This document shows positions 55,623 through 62,000 of a stretch of 62,000 bases of DNA, in pieces; the first letter of the stretch is position 1; the number at the start of each line of letters is the position of its first letter. The DNA comes from Branchiostoma floridae (taxonomy: Eukaryota; Chordata; Leptocardii; Amphioxiformes; Branchiostomatidae). The DNA lies in NCBI RefSeq assembly GCF_000003815.2, contig NC_049993.1, forward strand, positions 6,054,183 to 6,116,182, in the 5' to 3' direction. Under the pieces are notes generated by a model. It did not search any database, had not been told where the DNA came from, and saw only the letters and a list, made by a program, of their open reading frames with translations. The position numbers and the translations under genes are program-made.

Positions 55623-58600
55623 CTGGAAAACAACAACAGACACCACCTCAGATGTAGCAGTGTTAATGTCCACTGCAAATGAGCTTACATTATATTTTTG
55701 TCTCATATTCGATCCATATTTGTAATCACATATTGTGTTTTTACACAGTAGTTCATTGACTTTTTTGGTTAACATTGGAACAGTTAATGCTTGCCAATAC
55801 TAGTCTCATGCAAATATCTGATCCTTTCATGAAATATCAAACTATCCAAGTTGAAGATTATGAGAGGTGGGAGTCAATAAATTATGATGAATTAAAGCTA
55901 AGTCAAAATGGATACAGTGGATGTGTTTGTTCTCTAAAGTAAACTCACTTGTTGTTCAAGTCAGATGAGAGTTCCTCTTTCCCAATCTTTTGAGAGATCA
56001 CCATGACGATCCCGTTTTCAGTGACGATCTCCCACAGTCGCAGCCACCAGGCTGGTGTAGACAGAACAACATGTCAACAACAACATGTCAACAATGTGGG
56101 AACAACAAGTCAACAATGCAGGAACAACATGTCAACAACAGCATGTCAACAATGCAGGAACAACATCAACAATGCAGGAATTATCATATATGTACTTCTG
56201 TTATATAAAATATACATCAAGGAAAATGTATACAACATTGTACTTCACCAACCCACCAATAGTACCAGATTTAGCCTGGTAATATTTCAAACATGTTCCT
56301 GCCTTCATTGTAGTAGATTCATTGTTATAGTGCAAGATTTTTTGAACTTTTGACAAAATATTTGACGACTTATTACTTAGGGAGCTCTCTTAACTCTACT
56401 TAGACCTTGTCTTGGAGTTTTCTTGTGAGTTCTCTTGCCAGGTCACTGATGATATTGATTATCATGTGACAAGGCACAGTTATAAAAGGCCTGAGGTAGT
56501 GACAGCCCTGATAATGAACTTGACATCCCCTGACCTTTAGGATTGTTGACCCTGTCCAGGAAGTCCAGCAGGACCAGGTCAGATTTCGGGATCTCGTTGG
56601 GCACCCAGGTCATCTGGACATGGAACAAGATAGGCTGTAGTTAGAACCATGAACATAACACAGTAGTAAAGTATGTAACAACGATGTTGTAGCCAACACC
56701 TAGGCCAGCATAGTTACAACAATGGACAGCATAGTCATCACCATAAACAGCATTGTCATCACCAGAAACAGCTTTGTCAGAACCAAGGACAGCATAGTCA
56801 GTACCATCATCAGTACCATTACAGCATTATCAGTACCATGGACAGCATTATCAGTACCATGGGCAGCATTATCAGTACCAAGGACAGCATAGTCAGTACC
56901 AAGGACAGCATCATCAGTAACATGGAGAGCATCATTAGTACCAAGTACAGCATATTCAGTACCATCATCAGTACTCAAGACAGCATATCAGTACCATGGA
57001 CAGCATAGTCAGTACCAAGGACAGCATGGTCAGTACCAAGGACAGCATATCAGTACCATGGACAGCATATATATAGCTAGGACCATGGACAGCATAGCTA
57101 GGACCATGAACAGCATAGGCAGTACCAACAGAAGTGCTATTAAGCCAGTATCAAGGAAAGCATAGTCAGTACAGTGGATTGTGAAGTCAGTAACATTGAA
57201 AGTGAAGTTAGTATTAAGATGATGTGAAGTATGGATCAAAAACATGAAGCCAATACCATGAACAGCATAGTCAGTACCACAGACAGCATAGTCAGTACCA
57301 TGGACAGCATAGTCGGTACCATGGACAGCATAGTCGGTACCATGGACAGCATAGATAGCACCATAGATTAGCACAGTCAGTACCAAGTACAGCATAGTAC
57401 CAAGGACAGAAAAGTCAGTATCATGGCTAGCATAGTCAGTAACATGGACAGCAAAGTCAGTACCATGGATAGCATAGTAAGTATGATTGACAGTATAGTA
57501 GTACCATGGTCATGACCTTCTTACCTGTTTGAAGGTCAGCTTGTCCCTCTGCACATCTGCTGGAATGCTGACAGTGATGATATCGTCTGTCATTGATTTC
57601 TTCTCCGTCTCACTGTCTGTGACTCCGGGTTTTGACAAGTGGAACTCTCCAGTCTTCTGCAGCGCAATGGCTGCCTCCAGGAATTGACCACAGTAGTCAA
57701 GGCCAATCACCTGCACCAACACACCTTTTGTTACCAGCAATATTTCCATGGGGTCTTAGGCCACACTGACTTAATTTTATTATGGATGACATCCTCTGTA
57801 GACCCCAGAACTAATGCGCAAGGGCAAAAATTGAAGAAAAAAAAATTCTGCTAAACCACAGCGCTAAAAATCCAGTCTGTTCTTTACAGGCTATTGGGTC
57901 ACTTGTGACCTCAATTTTTTTAGAACATGCAAAAATCAATGCCTGCGGGTGCCATCCATAGAATTAAGCCAGTGTTCCCTAGGTAAAATGTTTCAAGAAT
58001 TCAACTCTGGGAACCTTGACAAGTATTACTATTGTAGGAGGAAAATGAGCCCTTCTATAACCAGAAATAGACAATACTGATAACGTTGCCTGTATATACC
58101 AATTCAACATCCTAGCTTTAGCATATCCAAAGGGTTCTCAATCATAGTACCTGAGGTTACAGTGCAAAGTCTTAACATTGCTCTAGAATTTGTTTCAGTT
58201 TGTCACAACGTTCATTTTGAAACTGGCAGATGAAGACCAACCTCCTTGTAAGTTTTGGCCAGCTGGTACGTCACTCCTCCTGTCCCACATCCCAGCTGTA
58301 CAATCTTCTGGAGTGGACAGCCGTAATGGTTTGCTTTCTCCACACAGAAATCTGCCAGCGCCTTGGAGTAGTTCTGGCCCCCATCCCCGTACTGCAGGGC
58401 CAACATGGCCGCCAGAGCCTCTTCTGTTTCCTGGTGGAACTGTCTGTTGGTGCTTGCCATCGGGACGACCTCCAGACCCACTGTTTCTGGCACAGTCAGG
58501 TCTTTCTCTGATTTCAGAGATAGATCATTATAGAGTAACTCTGATCATTTCAAATTGAAGGAGAGGGGAGACGAACATATGAAATGGTATTTATAGCAGA

Positions 58601-61600
58601 ACTGTAACAAAACACACTGCTGTTAGTCACTGGAGACCAGCTGGGAAAATGGTAGGGGTTGTCAAAGATCCTGAAACATGTCAGAGCTGGTTCCATGCAT
58701 ACACTTCTAAAACTTCTGTGAGAAATTGATCAGTCTTTTTAGATGACTCCGATGACACAATAAGAGCTTCTTCTGTCTGTAAAAAGTAGAAAACAGACAA
58801 TACATAAGACATGCTCACTGTATCAGCGATAAAACATTACATATGTTGAACAAATACCTGTGCTCCCCCGAGGAGAGTTATGAGTTTGTGATCTTGATTA
58901 TGTACATCTGAAATCAGAATCCATCCTGGGAATTCACTGCACACAGATGAACATGTCCACCATGTAACAAGCGCAGCACTTGTGTAACCTGTTGGGTACA
59001 AACTGTGCAGAAAAAAGACAACTTTTGTCATGCTGAGCTCAGTGCTCCACACCTATTGAGGAAACACGACATCAGCACTCACCTGTTCATAAAATACTAT
59101 TTATCAAACCCTGATTAAGTGAACTGTTTAACGTTTTGTTTTATCTGGTGAACTATTTAACAGTTTTTTCATAATCAAGGTGTACCCACTTAAATGGTTC
59201 AAACTATTCACCTGTAAGGATACCTGGTAATGTTATGATGATACATGTAATATGTAAAGCTGAGTGGCAAACACACAAAGGAAATCGTCTGTTGTCTGTT
59301 CCATCTTACCTTCCACTCCCGCTCCTAAAATGTACACATCCGTGTTGACCATGACTACGGGTGACTTCCCCGCACCGGGCAGAGTCCGTGCCACACGGAA
59401 GCCAGCGTGTTGGTAGAAGTGGCGGCGGAAGAACGAGCGAGAAAAGCGGGAGTTGTAAGTGCCATTAGAGGCCCAGGAACCACCCTGGAGGGAAAGTAAT
59501 GTCATTCATTTTAGGAAACAAAATTCATGTGAATGCCTGATCATATAATCAGTTCATTTTCTAATCAGTCCAACATCCGGTCCACCAAATTTTTGATGCT
59601 GACATCCATCCTGTTCATTCTTCATAAAGTTTATCATCAGTTTCTGCAAGACTGCAGGCAGATTTGTAAAATGTAAGTCAGTCGTAAGAATACTTTTTTG
59701 TTGACAAATGTACTATTTGTTTTTAAGAATAAAGCTTGGAAAAAAAAGTCAGTCGTAAGAACTGACTCAGGTCCTAACTGTGATATGAACTACTTCTGAA
59801 GTACCTTTGACGTACTCCTTGGAAACATAACAATCCATCAATTAGTATTGGGTTCATTGCTTGCTTTTTTAGTAAAACTAACGTTATTGTCCAAACTAGT
59901 GCCTAACACAAACATTTCATTGTCTACAGAAATTAAGGCAATGAAAGAGCAAAAACTCTTTTACCAACATGAGGCCATGGCGGCCATCACAGAAGGGGAA
60001 AGCGTAATCGTCATACAGATGGTGCTGTCTGTAGCCAGGCAGGCAGTTGAAGTGATCTTCCACCCACTCCCAGACGTTCCCAAACACGTCGTGGAAGCCA
60101 AGGTCATTTGGTCGATAGAGGTCGACTGGCTGAAAGAGATAATTTGGACAGAAAAAGATATCACGATAGTGGATATATACATTTCTAACGGAGAGAGGGA
60201 AAGAGTTACATCTCTGTCATTCTATTGTGTATCGGAGTCTACAGAGTCTTACCGATGATGACCCAAAGGTCAGCCTAAAGTTGGCCTGGGGATCCTTGTG
60301 GAACACAGGGTCAGAGGTCACGCCCTTGCTGGGGTCGCCCAGTGCCCCGCCCTGGATCATGTTGAACTCTGCCTCCGTCAGCATGCGGAACTCCGGACCT
60401 TTCCAGGCGCAGAAGGCGCGAGCTTCGTGGTAGTTCACCACCACCGGCCAGTCCCAGGGCATCTCCATTACATCAAATATCACTCGCAGCCTGGGAGGAG
60501 GAGAAGAAAAGGTCCATTTAAGTTTTAACTTCTGCTTAAAAGGAGCAAACAATCAATTGTTCTTGGTAACGTTACCTCCCAATGGGAACACCCCTGCATT
60601 CTGACACACTATGTTATAGGTTTGGGGGTGTTGGAACATCAGGGTATCAGAGCATAACTGTAAACTACTGGTGTTTTCAAACGTTGAATTACCTGAAATC
60701 ATGTTCACAGCCATTTCCATTTAGGTCCCCATTTTGTGGACCATTGTTGTTCTCAAGATGCTGCCTGATTTCTGGGTCAGTGTAGGTAGTGGAGAAGTGC
60801 TCTGGCAGGCAGTGGGAATAGGAAGAAAGGACAGCACCGCAGCTAGACTTACATCCTGGAAGTAGCATAAACAAATGTTGTAAAATAATATGATCAAATC
60901 AACGCTATTGATTCGAAGAAGAATATGTGGAATAACTGAATTTTTGGCCGCACCTGGACTTCATCTGCACAAAAGTTCCCTGTCCTTAGTAGAATTTTAG
61001 AAGTTGCAATTTTTTCTATTGAATGGAAAACTTGAAAGCTTTTAAAATTAACAAGCCAAGTCATGTATTTACTTCTTTTGCTCTAAGTGATCTTAGACAA
61101 GACTATTAAGTAGTTAAAGACATGTTTCAGAATTGAAAGAAATGAAATTCAGCAGAGAAATATTTGACACTCCCACCTTTGGTGCAAACCCAGAATATTG
61201 GATGCCGCATTTGACGAAAACATTGCCAGTTCCAGCCTGAAGACAATGAGAAATGTAATTCATAACATAAAATTACATGACATTATACTATAAGGATCAT
61301 TGTAGCATTACTAATTGGAAGGTTATGGGCGTAAAAAATATCACTTAACAACTAAAAATACCACTGGAACCGCCATTCACAGCCCTGTTTAGTCATGAAC
61401 CTGATATTTGCAAAAGGGGCACAACTCAACAGCTCCCCCTGAAGGACAGAGGGGAATAGAAGGTCTCTGTTGCTGTCTTACATGTAGAGAGTATGCAAGA
61501 GAGTTTTACATTGTTGAGTTGGATCAGTGCCAGTATCTGCCCTTTGACCTACCTTCCTTTGTCCAATAGGAGGAGTTCTCGTACCCTCCTGCCTTCACAA

Positions 61601-61656
61601 ACTGCAGAAACTCACGGTTGGTCACCTTGAACTTGGATGCCTCAAATGTTGGAACT
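55529..61656 (-). CDS. ovoA: ovoA, 5-histidylcysteine sulfoxide synthase/methyltransferase, 3' part (11 exons, 5' end outside window)
   Basis: OvoA uses Fe(II) and O2 to couple cysteine and histidine to 5-histidylcysteine sulfoxide; its C-terminal SAM domain methylates the thiohistidine toward ovothiol A. Exons in transcript order: 61656-61553, 61236-61177, 60855-60693, 60490-60253, 60129-59965, 59484-59310, 58507-58242, 57710-57525, 56613-56535, 56051-55949, 55622-55529. Every junction is GT-AG and phases agree, giving 543 residues plus stop TAA. The FGE-sulfatase-like domain shows EASKFKVTNREF, MPWDWPVVVNYHEARAFC, FGNVWEW, GGSWASNGTYNSRFSR and YQHAGFR. The methyltransferase shows TNRQFHQET, IVQLGCGTGG (SAM motif I), VIGLDY and MTWVPNEIP. 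The DinB-like N-terminal iron-binding part must lie beyond 62,000. Family identity is very secure. Confidence 0.93.
55551..55564. promoter_or_regulatory. RFX X-box-like palindrome in ovoA last exon
   Basis: GTTGCCATAGTAAC fits the X-box consensus GTNRCC-N(0-3)-RGYAAC. A second near match, GTTGCCATAGTTAC, lies at 55520-55533 across the stop codon. Regulatory role not shown. Confidence 0.3.
55949..56051 (-). CDS. ovoA: ovoA exon j
   Basis: Acceptor CTACACCAG, donor AA|GTGAGT, phase 1 in and 2 out. Encodes AWWLRLWEIVTENGIVMVIS. An in-frame TGA follows directly if the donor is not used, but splicing restores the expected family ending. A minisatellite lies immediately 5' of the acceptor. Confidence 0.88.
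56065..56178. repeat. minisatellite in ovoA intron abutting an acceptor
   Basis: Repeats of CAACA(A)CATGTCAACAATGCAGGAA type (units of ~12-26 bp). Its edge lies about 13 bp from the acceptor of exon j, so on the coding strand TTGTTGACATG units replace the usual pyrimidine tract. Confidence 0.9.
56535..56613 (-). CDS. ovoA: ovoA exon i (MTWVPNEIP)
   Basis: 79 nt. Acceptor CATGTCCAG, donor G|GTCAGG, phase 0 in and 1 out. Encodes MTWVPNEIPKSDLVLLDFL, then DRVNNPK, the TW.PNE motif and the strand after it in OvoA. Confidence 0.92.
56705..57515. repeat. ~21-bp minisatellite array in ovoA intron
   Basis: Dozens of units like CAGTACCATGGACAGCATAGT, the cleanest between 56860 and 57060 and between 57240 and 57360, with 18-bp and degenerate variants. 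Because 21 is a multiple of three, the minus strand shows long open frames of AVHGTDN/YAVHGTD repeats; these are not genes. Confidence 0.93.
57525..57710 (-). CDS. ovoA: ovoA exon h (methyltransferase middle)
   Basis: 62 codons, phase 0-0. Acceptor GTTGGTGCAG, donor CAG|GTAAGA. Begins VIGLDYCGQFLEAAIALQKT, matching motif II of the OvoA methyltransferase, then an acidic, Ser/Thr-rich stretch ending DKLTFKQ. Confidence 0.92.
57711..58241 (-). other. ovoA intron between exons g and h
   Basis: 531-bp AT-rich intron; nothing else recognised. Confidence 0.85.
58242..58507 (-). CDS. ovoA: ovoA exon g (methyltransferase start, SAM motif I)
   Basis: Acceptor CTGAAATCAG is pyrimidine-poor but phase-consistent. 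The donor GAG|GTTGGT is weak yet gives the family-expected junction TYKE-VIGLDY. Encodes TNRQFHQETEEALAAMLALQ, then YGD, and IVQLGCGTGGVTYQLAK, the SAM-binding glycine loop of the Rossmann fold. Confidence 0.9.
58508..59309 (-). other. ovoA intron between exons f and g
   Basis: 802-bp intron. A 71-codon minus frame (58837-59052) is not needed by the gene model, because phase and homology join f to g directly. Confidence 0.8.
59310..59484 (-). CDS. ovoA: ovoA exon f (GGSW...GFR, end of FGE domain)
   Basis: Acceptor CCCTCCAG, donor G|GTAAGA, phase 0 in and 1 out. Encodes GGSWASNGTYNSRFSRSFFR, then RHFYQHAGFRVARTL, the conserved end of the FGE-like domain, and a hydrophobic linker (VYILGAGVEG) toward the methyltransferase. 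Confidence 0.94.
59965..60129 (-). CDS. ovoA: ovoA exon e (GNVWEW block)
   Basis: Exactly 55 codons, phase 0-0. Acceptor ATCTCTTTCAG, donor TTG|GTAAAA. Encodes GFHDVFGNVWEWVEDHF, the hallmark of FGE/EgtB/OvoA proteins, and a His/Tyr/Asp-rich run ending CDGRHGLML. Confidence 0.94.
60253..60490 (-). CDS. ovoA: ovoA exon d (PWDWPV...HEARAFC core)
   Basis: Acceptor CTTCTCCTCCCAG, donor TCG|GTAAGA, phase 2 in and 0 out. Encodes FDVMEMPWDWPVVVNYHEA, RAFCAWKG and FRMLTEAEF, the most diagnostic OvoA stretch in the window, followed by NFRLTFGSSS. High GC3. Confidence 0.95.
60693..60855 (-). CDS. ovoA: ovoA exon c (Cys/Asn-rich insertion-like segment)
   Basis: Acceptor CTACTTCCAG, donor AG|GTAATT, phase 1 in and 2 out. 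Encodes about 54 residues beginning GCKSSCGAVLSSYSHC and ending in a Gly/Asn-rich stretch. It lies between the FWV block and LRVIFDVMEMPWDWP. I recall no equal-length segment here in bacterial OvoA, so it looks like a lineage insertion. Splicing is well supported because both neighbours need it for phase. Confidence 0.82.
61177..61236 (-). CDS. ovoA: ovoA exon b (60 nt)
   Basis: Small exon joined in phase 1-1. Acceptor TTGTCTTCAG, donor G|GTGGGA. Encodes GWNWQCFRQMRHPIFWVCTK, completing the EGW...HPxFWV block of OvoA. Confidence 0.9.
61553..61656 (-). CDS. ovoA: ovoA exon a (start of FGE-like domain)
   Basis: Acceptor ATTCCTTTCCAG, donor G|GTAGGT. Encodes VPTFEASKFKVTNREFLQF, then VKAGGYENSSYWTKE, the opening of the sulfatase-modifying-factor fold in OvoA (substrate modules that require VTN and YW motifs). 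Phase 2 in, 1 out, so at least one more exon precedes it. Confidence 0.92.
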
Positions 61657-62000
61657 CTGGAAAGGAATTCACTGGTAAAGCTAACAGAGACCTTATCATT
61701 TTTCAATCAAGTTCTCTTTTAGGGTAGCACATTCATTACAGAGCAAGCTGTAAGGAGAGCAGGTGAAGGTTGGTACCAAGAACAACTAATCTTAACTTCA
61801 GTACCAAGGACAGGGATGTTACAAAAGCTAAAATTTCAAGGCACATCAGGTAACATTACTTTTGTTGATATTACATATAGGTATGCATTGAGAATTCGGT
61901 GTAAATTATGCTTCAACCTCACAGTTACTGTACCATAAAAAAAATTAAAAAAATGAATTTAGAAATACACCTAAGGCCACGTTGATTTGATTATATGGAT
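61657..62000 (-). other. ovoA upstream intron (continues past the window)
   Basis: AT-rich; no further exon recognised before the window ends. Confidence 0.7.

Noticed and set aside
56700-57395. Minus-strand frames of 92 and 121 codons with repeated GTDNAVH units
   Set aside because: Produced by the 21-bp minisatellite; not required by the ovoA splice model.
58837-59052. 71-codon minus-strand frame between ovoA exons f and g
   Set aside because: Exons f and g join directly in phase and match the family; the frame has no OvoA similarity.

Overview
This window is invertebrate chordate nuclear DNA, most likely from an amphioxus (Branchiostoma). It holds two multi-exon genes with GT-AG introns, AT-rich intergenic DNA full of small inverted-repeat transposons, minisatellites and dinucleotide arrays, and no sign of operons. 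A VLDLR-type receptor with eight LDLR class A modules sits beside ovoA, a gene that, from general knowledge, vertebrates have lost. That pairing suggests a cephalochordate. The species is inferred, not proven.

Layout. Bases 1-13.7 kb are mostly intergenic. They contain a 1.28-kb terminal-inverted-repeat element built of G/C tracts (2786-4066), several small MITEs with visible target-site duplications, seven exact E2F-type TTTCCCGCC sites, and three or four exon-like pieces of genes I cannot identify. Bases 13,953-37,430 (+) carry a complete VLDLR/LRP8-like gene of 13 coding exons (854 residues), with 11-kb and 7-kb introns near the 5' end and a compact 3' half. A roughly 1.8-kb 3' UTR probably follows. 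Bases 40-55 kb are an accessory desert with minisatellites, MITEs, a 5'-truncated CR1/L2-like retrotransposon 3' end, and one or two unassigned exon-like frames. Bases 55,529-61,656 (-) carry the last 11 coding exons of ovoA (5-histidylcysteine sulfoxide synthase). The 5' part, including the DinB-like N-terminal domain, lies beyond the right edge. The two genes converge tail to tail across about 18 kb.

Function. The VLDLR-like protein is a type I endocytic and signalling receptor with an FDNPVY internalisation/adaptor motif. OvoA is an iron enzyme that joins cysteine and histidine and then N-methylates the product on the way to ovothiol A. Nothing in the sequence links the two functionally.

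The most useful observations are the complete exon model of the receptor, the ovoA model with a 54-codon insertion-like exon, a minisatellite that abuts an ovoA splice acceptor, a family of roughly 130-190 bp MITEs with perfect 9-bp target duplications (one of which splits an exon-like frame), and the E2F-site cluster upstream of the receptor gene. I found no convincing new biological system.
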